Positions 43,327-54,400 of a DNA stretch of 64,000 nt are shown here, piece by piece. The notes below the pieces were generated by a model. The model saw only the letters and a program-made list of their open reading frames with translations. It ran no database searches and was not told the origin of the DNA. A program made the position numbers and the translations under genes. Every line of letters begins with the position of its first letter. The first letter of the stretch is position 1. The DNA is taken from the NCBI GenBank assembly GCA_947652115.1, contig OX393571.1, positions 14,722,360-14,786,359 on the forward strand, written 5' to 3'. The stretch is from Blastomussa wellsi (taxonomy: Eukaryota; Cnidaria; Anthozoa; Scleractinia; Plerogyridae).

Positions 43327-43445
43327 GTATAACAATATAATTTGGTTTTATCAACTGGGTTGATAATGTCAATTGGCCACCGTAAAGAGATTCAAGTGCT
43401 GACGTTTCGAGCGTTAGCCCTTCGTCGATTCGCTCCGACGCACTA

Positions 43446-43511
<66 letters not shown>
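43281..43511. repeat. Fold-back family A, half copy, followed by (AAT)n
   Basis: 43281-43340 (GGGGGTAAGTTTCTAAAGAA ...) matches 57429-57492. 43338-43440 is the left arm of family A (TTTGGTTTTATCAACTGGG to GTTAGCCCTTCGTCG). Instead of the right arm there is an (AAT)n run of ~62 bp at 43448-43510. Confidence 0.85.
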
Positions 43512-44529
43512 TCCAAACACCTCGAAGTTCGTTAAAAAATGCTCCGCTGCGGGTCGTATTTTCAACTCTCTTCTCGGTGTTTGGATATCCTGATGAAACA
43601 CACACTCTCTCTCGTGTTTGATATATTACTTCAGGGACTACCGAAACATAATCTAGATATATCCATCTTTGCACAGAGTAGGACAGGAGAATTTTCCGTC
43701 TTAGCTAAATTCGAATGTCAGTGCAGGAAGACCACACCAACCTCGTTCCCGGAGTCCTCAGCTGGAGACCCGGGGAACGAGATTGGGACCACCCAATAAG
43801 TTGGCCTACATGTTCAACAAAAGTTCAGATGAAATGTTAAATGACTCTTGTGTGCTACTTTTTGTCCGTTCTGAGCCATTTAAGGCGTCATTTCGCGAGA
43901 TAATTTATCGACCTCTCCCTCGCCTCGCCTGTGCTGGAGAAAAATCAAATGAAACTCTCGTTCTCCATGCGTTCCCACTAGAACATTTTCTGGCTGTTTT
44001 TCCGGTTTACTCGTCGATTCCTGTTGTTTGTTTTGTTGTTTTCACGCTGGGTATCAAGCCATTCATGTGAGACCTTATGAGAGCTGCTAAATCGCCCAGA
44101 AAAATGACGATTTACCTCTCTGGCGAGCTCCAGCAGTCTTTTCAACGTGTTCGTGCTAATCACGAGTGAAATTATGGGCAGTACGGGTGCGCCATGCAAC
44201 ATCAAGGGCTTATTTCCATGTCGGCGACCTTGAATGGTGTCTCCACGTACCGCAGTTTCTAGGTTAAATAATAATCATCGAAAATGTATGGCAAACAAAT
44301 AAGATGTATAGGTTTTAGCGAGAACCTCGAATTTTGTGGTCCAACGCGCGCGTTCTGCATTGAAACGCTCGCTTAACTTGAACGCGCGCGCGCAGTTATC
44401 TTTTAGAATGGTGACGTTTGCCGCCATTATGACCACTCAGTAACCGCAGCAACAGTTTAGTAAAGAACTGTTTCCTGACGTTCATTGCAGGCAAGATAAC
44501 ATTGTTTTAAAGCTATCAAACTCAGCAAA

Positions 44530-47500
44530 ATGGAAAGGGTTGAACCACATGTGAGAGCTCGGCAACCTGAGGCGCGCCCAGCTGTCAGGTACGATATTTT
44601 ACAGAATCTTCTCCGCTTTTTGCGCGCTGCCATGAAAAGCCGTTAACACAAATAAGCGTTGACCGGGCCACCAGTATCATCTTGAAAAACCGAGGCAAAA
44701 ATTCACAGAAAGATTCTTTCCGTTGAGTCAAGCTCGCAACTATTGTGTTATAACGCATAAACCTGAACTGTACCTGAAGTGTACGCACAAGTCAGGAAAA
44801 AAATTGTAGTTGGCAAGTTTTAAACTTAATTGAAAGTAACAAATCGCAATACAAACTACATATTAACAAGGAATACAGATTCTGTCTGCTAACAGCTGCT
44901 TGAAAACAACTGGGAAATATTTAATAAAAACAATTTTTCGATGCAATCTACCAGAAGAATGCTACTATAACTTGGATCTTTTCTGGATTACCAAACCAAT
45001 CGAGCTTCTGGCTCAGGTAGTTGTTGTGTAGGCATGTTCTGTTGAAAAGATAACGTTTATGGTCGTTTTAAAGTTTATTGCGAGCAATCTCTCTTTTTGC
45101 TCTAAACTCCATGGGTCTCCGTGAGAAAAAACGCAAAAAAGTGAACTAGCACGATAAACGATTGGCGAGCAACCTTCCTTCCACTTTGAAAGGGGATATG
45201 ACCCTGGGAACGAGGTTGAAAGGTTGAGTGGCTTGGTTACGTTCGTCCCCGCGGCATTTAGAGAAAACGAGAGATTGTTCGTTGTCTACATCAGAGTACG
45301 GTTGTGGGAGGCGCGATTGCCTAATGGTTAGCGCGCTGGACACCGGAGTACGGGAAGGGTTCGAACTCGGACCGTCCGATCCGTTGTGTTCTTGGGAAGG
45401 ACACGTAACTCTCACTGTGCATCTCTGTACTCAGATGTATGAATGGGTACCGGCAACATAATGTGCTGGAGGTAACCCTGCGATGCAATCTAGGGAGGGG
45501 GGGGGGGAGTAGAAATACTCCTAGTCGCTTCATGCTACAGAAACCGGGATAATCTCCTGGCCTGATGGGCCACTAGGCCAACATCAGAATAGTTGTTCTC
45601 TTCTTTTTGCGACCCGCATATTAAACAAAAATACTTTTTAAAGCGAATTCCAATTACTTAAGCCGGCTAAATGAGGGGGAGGTTTTCCTGGAAATGGTTA
45701 CACTTGCAGTATCATGAAAAAAATGCCTTAGCACGAACATGAAGAATTTTGTCTTTGTTCTTCTCAAAAAAATAGCGGTGATTTAGACTTGGATTCATTG
45801 GATGATATACTTCTACCTACTCCACCTCCCATGGAAGAGGAAGGAATATGGAAATTGGAAAGAAAATTCGTCAAAGACAAGAAGACAAATACTGTGAAGA
45901 TACACATGATCTGGGTGGTATGTAATCAATCAATCATTCGTTCGTTTATTCGTTCGTTTGTTCGGTCGTTCGGACGCTCTCTTGCTCGTTCGTTCATTCG
46001 TTCGTTCGTTCGCACTCTCACCCGTTCGTTCGTTGGTTCGTTAACTCGCTCGCTCGCTCGCTCGCTCGTTCGTTTGCTCGTTCGTTCGTTCATTTGCTCA
46101 CTTGCTCGTTTCTTGTCCAATACATACTCGAGGGCCGTACTGGGAAAATATCAGCTCAGATCTAAGGTCTTTTCAGTACGGACAAGTATCGACGGGAACA
46201 CGCTTGGGTTATAAAGGATTAGCTACACTGCAATGAAGCATTCTGATTGGGCAATTTTAGTTGTTGACCTTCTTAGCTGTTGAATCGTGTAATAATGGAT
46301 GGTATTTAAGACCAAATGATATGAGGTCATGATGGGCCTGTTACAACTGTCATCTGTTGAATGACAGATATCTGTTCTGATATCTTCAATTTCTCATGTC
46401 TTCGAGTATTCAGTGATGGAAGTTGTATGTATTTCAAAAAATAGAATGTGTTAGAGGACCAAGCCGTTCTTCCAGATGTCATAACGGATCCTGCGGCCCG
46501 AGACAGAGAAAGACTAAGGGAGGGTGAGTAGATTGTAACTTCAAGGGTTATGGATGATGGTATACACAGCATGAAAAGATAACTTTACTACTATTTAAGC
46601 TGGTGCAAACGTCTATTTTAAGCAGCTTTAAGCTACCTTTGCGTATTTCAATGACGACCTTCACACCAGCTTTGCATTCATGTCAACTCTCCCGGAATCT
46701 CCCGGATTATCCGGGAGTTTCCCGGGTACAGCATGAATCTCCCGGTCTCCCGTACGGGTCACCAAATCTCCCGGGTACAAAGGAAAATGCTTGAAAATAC
46801 GGGTTTTTACTCCAATACGTGACGCATTTTTGTAGATGAATTGGCAGAGCTCTATTTTAACTCCGTTTTAAGGACTGAGAGGAGGCATCTTGACGCAAAA
46901 TTGGCGGTCTCCCGGATTTCAATTTGTTTAGGTTGACATCTCTGGCTTTGCACTCGTATTTAAAGTTCCCGTTATGAAGACTACAACTTTAATTGGTGGC
47001 TAGTTTACATCAACTTTACGCACAGTAGCGTAAATGTGGGTTTAACGAGCAAAAAGTTGGATATTTAAACCAGCTTTAATTTTCGCTAATCTCTTTTTCG
47101 TGCAGGAAATTGAGTGTTGTGACTGAAAGAGGTTAAAATGAATATAAGTTAATGGTGCGAAAACTGAAAGAAGGAAAACATCATATGATTCAGTTCGAAT
47201 CCTCTGTTTGGATAGATCGAGTAAACAAAATATATTTGACATCAGTCTCTTTTGAATTCTCTACAAAGAGCGTATTGAAAATCCATTTGAAGAAGAGCAA
47301 CATCGGAGACAAAAAGAAGAGGAAATGTGGAGCCTCAAAGAAGAGAAACGGCTGTGTTCCGCGTGAGTATCAAATGCAGAACTGCTTTATTACGTGTTTT
47401 ATTAGATTTCGGGCGCATTGGGACAATTCTGAAATAACTGAATACTGTACTTGGAATATTAGACGGTAGTCGCGTTCTTCTTCCGCTTTCAGAATGAACG

Positions 47501-50098
47501 GAATATGAACGGAATACTATTCCGTTCATTTTGCTCCTGATAGCAGAAAAAATGAAGTCAACTGATGAACAGAACGAACAAACAGAATACAGAATGCGTT
47601 CTTTTAGTTTTGGGATAGGTTTGGCGGGAAATAAGACGCGGCCGCCCGCCCCAGCTGCAGGTCACAAGGCTCGAAAAATTGGAATGGAGTATAAAAATGT
47701 TGCATTTCTTTAACACAGTTAATGCGAGTGTTCTCGAACTAAGCTTTATTCTTTCAGTGGTACTATATAATAGGTATTATGGCATGGTATGTTTGGAGTT
47801 ACTCAAGGAATAAAGTTGAAAAGCTTCCCCAACAAAGACCGACAACCCCGTGTATGCGATCATACTTTCGGCAACGTCCTGCACTACGCTGACGACATAA
47901 AACAGTCAGTATTATATGCATTGAATTAATTTTTCATCGTCTTTCTTTAAAATGTTTCTGGTAATTGCGGCTAACCAGAATATCAAGTACATAGCCAAAA
48001 CAGATCTTAGTTTACGGACAACGCTTAAGCCATGTTGCAACATCTCCTATTACCTTTAATTGCACAGACACAATAGTTCAAGCGTTTACTTACGTGACCT
48101 CCGCCACCAGTATTCCCTTTTCAGAATATGTGTCGTTTTGGGAATTGATATTCCGTGTATTCTGTTATTCCTAAACCGGAAGAAGAATAGATAGAATAGG
48201 CCCAAAAAATGTGCCATTCATCACAACAGTTTACGTTAAAATTATTGAAACTACAGAGTCTAAAATTGACTTGCGTTGCACGTGCCGGATTGCTCTGTCC
48301 AATCACGTTGAAGGTGCTGTTTTATCAGCCAATCAGATGCGAGTAGTTCCCTTACGCCGCTTTTCTGTGGTATCTACTTTCCCGCGCTTTTTATGGCTCC
48401 CGCGTCTACATCCACTTCCGACTGTTAATAATCAATCGGGATCAGTCGGGCAATCTACCCGGGCCACATCGATGCACTGCATGCACCACCCTCACTCCCC
48501 TAAGAGTTAATGTTTTAATTTGGATTGAGTTTTCTTGTATTATTTTTTCAAAGCTTGAAGAGAAAGAGGTATGACTTTCCCAAAGCGGCCAAAACTATGC
48601 CAGATAAGGTAAGGGTTATTACTAACAGCGAGGAAAATCAATAAAGTAATATACACATCGCAGCCTTTAAAAATTATACTGTAGTACACATAAAAAATAG
48701 CCTCTACTTGGCGCGAAAATATGCACTGATATTTGTCCGTGGACATTATCTTTTCCCAGAAGCAAACAGTTTTCCAATAGAGAAGCTCCAGGAAAACTGT
48801 GATCTTCGATCGAGGAACAGATAATGTGATTGCCCGCGGACAAACGTGGGCTCTGGAATTAATTATAAGGTCTCGAACCCGGATCTCCCAATCCGAGTCC
48901 AGCTCACTAGTCTAACCACCACAGCGCCTTCCAGTAAAACTCTCTTTATAATACTACAATGATATGAAACCCAAAACAAACTCTTCAGTCGCTAATTATA
49001 ATACGACCAAGTGTCTTTGTTCACATAATAACCACTACATTTTGACGAGCTGTTCTAATTGTCCCCGTTTCAGACGTGCAGCGACTGTGTATCGCATTGG
49101 TATCAATACAAAAAGGACGAGAAACACATCAAGGTCAGAGCTAAAACGGTTAATTACACTCCTCTTTCCTGCCTAGGTTTCTGCCCTGCTACGTCACGAT
49201 ATTCTAAGTCTTTATTGCGACGAACCAAATTACCCTTAAAACGTAAGAAACCTAAAACTAATAGTTGAAGTGCACCTAACCCCAAAATATTTTTTTTCGC
49301 TAGAATAAACCTTTGCACCAATTTGAAACGCACTGCATCATCTGCATGTTTACCAAGACTTGACGCGATGCAAATCATTTTGAGACGTCAAATCAGGAAT
49401 AGACCCACGCCCCTTCTGACTCGGTCGTGGAACAAATGATGCACAGTTTTTCATAACGTTTGAATGCTATAAATAGCCAGAATTTGGTAAAAAGGTGCAA
49501 TGCGTTTCAAACTGGTGCAAAGATATATTTTAGCAAAAAAATAGTTTGGGGTTAGGTGCACTTTAACTAAGTAAGAAAAACAGCAAAGAGGTGATACTAA
49601 ACCAAAAAGGAGCAAGAATGGTTAAGGATGGAGAAGATTGAGACGGATTAGAAATAACGAATTTGAAAAATTTAGGCTAACTTTTTCAAAAATTATGCAC
49701 AAGATGGTAAGACAGTTACGAGACCGCTGTTCAATGGGAGTGTTCTCTCTGGATACCCTACGCGATTTTTACGATTTTTAGTTTGGTTTAATCGTAGACC
49801 TGAAACAAAAAACAAAGAATTAGTTGGGACCCTTTTAGTGGTTTTTATAAAAAATTCAGACAATCATGCTTGGAGCATTCAATTATAAGAAGAGGCGACT
49901 TTTGTTAGAACTGCAGTCTTTATATTTTAACAGGCCTGCAACAATTGCACAAAGCGAAGAAAGGAGAAAAGGAAGCGAAAACTAGCCAAGGAGCTTGAAG
50001 TTGAAGATGACGCTTCGCCACCAAAAAGATCCAAGACTGGAAGGACCATCAAAGTACCTCGACGGTTCTGTAAAGGACCCGAGGGACGTCAGCTCTGA
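44530..50098 (+). CDS. Unrecognised 213-aa protein with a GATA-like zinc finger, seven exons
   Basis: I do not recognise the gene. Exons: 44530-44588, 45776-45917, 46457-46523, 47269-47362, 48554-48608, 49074-49133, 49934-50098; they join in phase with a stop at 50096. N-terminal half: DLDSLDDILLPTPPP, then WKLERKFVKDKKTN (both exon 2) and a Glu/Arg-rich predicted helix (EEEQHRRQKEEEMWSLKEEK). C-terminal half: residues 141-164 read C-SDC, then 16 residues containing SHWYQYKKDEKH, then C-NNC, i.e. C-x2-C-x16-C-x2-C. A basic tail KRRKEKRKRKLAKE follows, probably nuclear-localising. The Trp and the CNNC resemble GATA-type fingers (x17-18). It may therefore bind DNA or act in chromatin; this is inference. 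Exon 3 needs the TTAGAG/GACC acceptor to stay in frame. Introns hold a SINE, a CGTT repeat and an inverted-repeat element. Confidence 0.75.
45306..45590 (+). mobile_element. tRNA-derived SINE, family S1, most complete copy
   Basis: tRNA-like head with an A-box in TTGCCTAATGGTTAGCGCG and a B-box GGGTTCGAACTC. The body has CCGTTGTGTTCTTGGGAAGG, ACTCTCACTGTGC, TGTATGAATGGGTACCGG, GGAGGTAACCCTGCGATG and GGAGTAGAAATACTCCTAG, with the 3' end at TGATGGGCCACTAGGCC. Contains a G-tract. In intron 1 of the GATA-like gene. Confidence 0.88.
45930..46110. repeat. Degenerate (CGTT)n / (CGCT)n tetranucleotide repeat
   Basis: About 180 bp of TCGTTCGTTCGTT-type sequence directly after exon 2 of the GATA-like gene. 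It produces long Arg/Ser-rich frames by chance on both strands. Confidence 0.95.
48862..48935 (-). mobile_element. tRNA-like SINE head
   Basis: On the minus strand: GCGCTGTGGTGGTTAGACTAG (A-box region) and GATCCGGGTTCGAGACC (B-box). No intact cloverleaf ends were found and only the tRNA-related part is clear. In intron 5 of the GATA-like gene. Confidence 0.6.
49269..49562. mobile_element. MITE-like element, ~294 bp, ~65-bp terminal inverted repeats
   Basis: Left end AGTGCACCTAACCCCAAAAT, with CTTTGCACCA and TTTGAAACGCA further in. The right end is the matching reverse complement (TGGTGCAAAG ... GGGGTTAGGTGCACT). Non-coding. The interior shares sequence with 6105-6270. In intron 6 of the GATA-like gene. 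Confidence 0.85.
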
Positions 50099-51442
50099 GG
50101 GGCCATTATGGGGCTCACTGGGGGGAGGGATAATTATTGGGCCATTATTGCAAGAAACGATGGGAGTATACAAATGGTAAGTACGTTTCATTGCAGACAT
50201 TTCAAGTAGATGCCGCTATGCTGACCTGCTATACAGTCACTAGGCATTTTCATCAACCAACTTCTAAAGGGGCACCTGGACTTTGCATCTTTTGTCAAAA
50301 CGAAGCTCAACTTACACCAAGGACACCAAGATGTTACCCAAAGGAGGGCAAAGTGCGATTAGATTTTTAGTGATTTATACAAGACAAGGGCAGTTTGCAA
50401 ACATAATTACCTCATGTCTGCGTAACTACCGTACGTGGACCCGTTCAGTCATTTTAACAAAGCTGGGCCATTTATTTTAGGTTTCCATTAATGTAAATAC
50501 CAGTCTTTCGGCCTTTGACTGCGGAAGATCTACTGTGTTTGTAGCCTACAGTGCATGAGACGTATAATTAACGGCAATTTTTAACTGTAGACACATCATT
50601 TCATAATTTTAGCTGCAACGATTCTTGCCCCAACATGCTGCGTATTCTTCTAAAAATCTTGTATTCTTAATGCTTTTTGCTTTACACAACAAATTTTTAT
50701 TCAGGGAGGAGCTGGGAGGGGTCGGGGAGGCTCCGTCTCGATTGTCCTTTCCCATTTTGACAGAAAAGGTGTTCCCTTTCCACTTAATGATAGAAGAATT
50801 AGAAACACTGCATCCCATCTCTGGGAATGACAGTTTTCCACAGAATATCACCCTGTCTCCTTCCCCTGGTTCAATAGATGATTCAGTGTGAAAAGCACAA
50901 ATATCACATTTCATCTTCTTGCGCTATCGCGCTGGGAATGAATTCTACAAACTGACCACTGCTTGTGGCCTGGGAACTGGGAACTAGTCAGTACCGTCAG
51001 TATCATTCTCGTCCCCAGAGCCGCTTGTCCCTCTTAGCTGGCTGGGCCTGTGCACGAGAAACAAGTGGCTCTGGGGACACACGATTTGATTCGCTGAAAT
51101 CAAACAAAAGGAAGTCCAATCACATCAGCCGTTTTAAACTTGCTAACGATAAAGGATTTTAAAACGGCTGATGTGATTGGCCTCCTTTTGTTTGATTTCA
51201 GCGAATCAAATCGTGTGTCCCCAGAGCCACTTGTTCCTCGTGCACAGGCCCAGCCGGCTAAGAGGGACAAGCGGCTCTGGGGACGAGAATGCGTCAGTAT
51301 TCGGTCAGCGGAATTTTTTACATTAGGCGAAGGCCTGGTGACTACCACTATTTTGGCGTCCTTGACAGCAAATCTTCGCAAATTGCATTGTGTAGCTTCT
51401 CTTAGCTCCTCTGTTAGTTTTTGCACACTTTATTCATTTAAC
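50099..51442. other. Intergenic region upstream of SPATA6
   Basis: 3' flank of the GATA-like gene and presumed SPATA6 promoter region. Apart from the 288-bp fold-back at 51004-51291, which ends ~150 bp before the SPATA6 ATG, I see no feature and no convincing gene. Confidence 0.5.
51004..51291. repeat. 288-bp near-perfect fold-back (inverted repeat) next to the SPATA6 start
   Basis: Arms of ~135 bp begin CATTCTCGTCCCCAGAGCCG, contain CTGTGCACGAG, TGGCTCTGGGGACACACG and ATTCGCTGAAATCAAAC, and meet near a short loop at ~51142-51157. Only a few mismatches and 1-2-bp indels separate the arms. Non-coding. Confidence 0.93.
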
Positions 51443-54400
51443 ATGCCACGAAAGGCCCTTACTTGCACTGTAGAATTAGATATCTATCAGGTAAGCCGCC
51501 GATCTAGTTAAATTCCATTCAGAATACGAAATATAAAGGGATGCATGGTACAGAAATCCTTGTAATAGTAGGTTTACAAGTACCACCGTTACAACTGTTG
51601 TCGTGTTGTTGTTTTTATACAGATAACCTGTCCAGGGACACGGCATTTAAACGACAGAAACATGCTTTTTCTGTCGGTTTGTATTTTGGGACAAACGAAG
51701 CGAACCAAGTCAGTGTTTGCTTCATTTCCTCTTGCATTGAACGAAAGGTTGTATTTTGAGAGGGTGAGTGTGTTTGATCGATTTAATTTTTGAAAGCATC
51801 AAAACTTTCAGCTCAGCTGTTTCTGCGTATAAATAATTAAAAATCTTGTTTCAAATTCCCATTGTTAAGCTAATAATTCATCCCGGTCATGAAATTCCTT
51901 CTATTTTTCGCAGACGTTTGTGAATGCAAGAGAACCAACACATGTTATGGGAATTTTAGAAGGTAAGGAAACATTGAGCTAGATTTTGTAGCTCCTTATT
52001 TCCACATGTTTCCAAAAACAATTGTTTTACTTTCATATTTTGCTGATTTTGCAGATGAGCATGTGTTATTTGAACTTGTACAGTACTCAGATGTTTTCAG
52101 AGGCAAGTTAATTTCATTTGACCAAGAACACTTTGTTATTTGAAGACGTTTGCTTTAAATTCTCCCAACTGATTTCTATACATTTCTTGCAATGGGCCAT
52201 TCCATTTAATATCCACCCACCCCTCTATTGAGGGACTTGTGGTCTGCCCCCCTCAGAAATAGCTCTTGAAGACCCCCTCAGGAAAGCAAGATCTAAGTGC
52301 CAACACGTTCCCCCTACAGAAATATGGAAGAGATCAAAGCCACTGACATAGCTGATCCCCCCCCCCCAGAAATTACTTTTGAAAACCCCCTCCCCCCTCA
52401 GATTTCCCATCCCCTCAATAGTGGGTGTGCAGATATTAAATGGAATGGTCCAACGTTGGTTTTGAGAGTTAGGTGCTTCATTAAAACAATATAATATAAT
52501 ATCGAAGGTAATTATATGTGATGGCTTGTCTGGTTAAGCGGTTGATGTAAAGATTGGGAAATACATGTTAGATTGTCTGCTTGTTTATCTTGGCAGTGGA
52601 TGTAAAGAACGACAAATACATGCCATGAATTAGTCTTTATAGGTATATATAATTATTTGGAGGCTTGTCTGGCTATTTTGGCTTGGCAGTGAGTAAATGA
52701 GTCAAACAAGCCAGCTTGTTTGGTGTATGAAGGAAAGTGGCCAGAGTTTTCCAAATTTCATTAATTTTTTTGTGACTTCTTTTATCTGGAAGGTGGGAAA
52801 GTCTTGGCTCGCTATGAGCAATCTGCTAGAGAATTTCTTTATCCGACACCAACCTTGACTGGCAAGGATGGCATGGAAAGGGAACTGTTACTTGGTCGTA
52901 CGGTGCATTTTACTGTAAGTCTGTGAGAATTTGTTTAATAGAAAAAAAAGAGCATTTGGATTAGTATGGAAAGGAAAGAGGAAAAGGGGGAACAGGGAAA
53001 GGGGGACAGGGAGAAAGGGGGAGCAGTATTGAGGACAACATGCTTCAGTCTGGTAGCACGTGGAATCCTGGTACATACATGTGCATGTTGGAATACCACT
53101 GACTACAAAAAAATGCTGGTGCTCTTTGTTGTTAACCCCATTAAATATCGTTTAACTGCATTATAGTATTATACTTCTACTTGCAACTCCATCTAATTTT
53201 ATATTGTGCTTATTGTAACCAATGTTATTTGAAATTCCAGGGGATTGATCCAAAGTTGGAATTTTCCTCAAATTCTGCAATTCAAGAGACAACTGTCCCA
53301 GGAACTTATGCCGAGCTCACTAGTGTTCGGCCCGATGAAGAAACTGTATCTGATTCGGAGGTAAAGTCAAGTGTACTGTATCAAATCTTGGCCGAATGGG
53401 CCACTAGGCTTACATGCAGGGTTGTCAATAAGATTTGAAGAATGCGGAGATATTTTGAAAGTAGATGGCATTGGGGTCCCTTTTGTGAAGCGTTTTTGTA
53501 TTGACCAATTTTTTCCTGCTTATCTCCGTCAAATTGTAGCCGGCGAAAATGTTTAAGTAGGCAGCGATATCACCGGTTGCCAGCACTTATTGACAACCCT
53601 GTTACATGCAGACTTAACTGTTCTTTTTTACTTAGCTCTCACAGTACATTTCTCCACCCACGTGTATACCGGTAAATGGGTACCAAAGTGAATACTTAGG
53701 GTTAACCATACTGATAACCGTGTTTAAATAAAGTATTCATTCATTTTTCATTCATTCATGTAATAGCCTAGCAATCCAACCGGAGTTTGGGGAGTGAAGA
53801 TTATGATCAAATGGTTTCCTTATTGAGTTATTATTTATAGTTGACTAGTGCTGCTCTTTCTCAGACTGATGACAGTTCAGAGACTGAAGAAGAACTCATT
53901 TTAACGCCTGCTCCTCGACATCACAACCACAGTCTTCATGCTAAGGAGTACCACTGCATTTGTGAATGCCCCCGACGACCAGAAAATACTGGGAGAGTAA
54001 CCTTAAGATCTAGGTCACTGTCCCCATCACGCAGACCAAAGTCTGCCACGCCCTCCATCAGACCTCCATTTAAGGCAGGGAAGGCAGATGAGAAGATCAT
54101 CTCACGCCGGGTGTTTTTAAATCCTGGACGGTCGAGGCCAAAGAGCAGAGCAATTCCTTTAGAGGGGGACCCTGGTAAGAATGATAATAATCGATAACAA
54201 TAATGCAGATAAATGTTATAATAATGCTTTTGCTATTCTTCACTTTTTAACAGAAAATTCGTTTTCGGCCGTTTTGTAAAAGTAATTGTAATCATAACAA
54301 ACTACCAAACAACGCTTAAAAATTTTCACTTCAAAGCCACTTTAACAAATAATAACAAACGAAAGAAAAATGGTTGCTTTCCTTATGTTTGAGATAACAA

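Larger units (their letters stand above)
42169..44529. other. Intergenic region upstream of the GATA-like gene
   Basis: Contains the duplicated upstream block (42465-42590), a GC-rich inverted-repeat element (42757-42942), a short hairpin with TAGTCTCCTTCG arms (43218-43268), a half copy of fold-back family A with an (AAT)n run, and a CTCGTTCCC...GGGAACGAG palindrome at 43743-43782. Near 44407-44431 are TGACGTTT (CRE-like) and GCCGCCATTAT (inverse YY1-like), probably part of the promoter of the next gene. No other gene seen. Confidence 0.5.

Noticed and set aside
45926..46214. Arg/Ser-rich frames after exon 2 of the GATA-like gene
   Set aside because: Read-through into the CGTT tetranucleotide repeat; the exon has a clear donor at 45917.
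48862..48935. tRNA gene
   Set aside because: A and B boxes are present, but no intact acceptor stem or cloverleaf is found; fits a SINE head.
50609..50914. 101-codon frame on the minus strand between the GATA-like gene and SPATA6
   Set aside because: No domain, no splice partners, and no similarity I can recognise.
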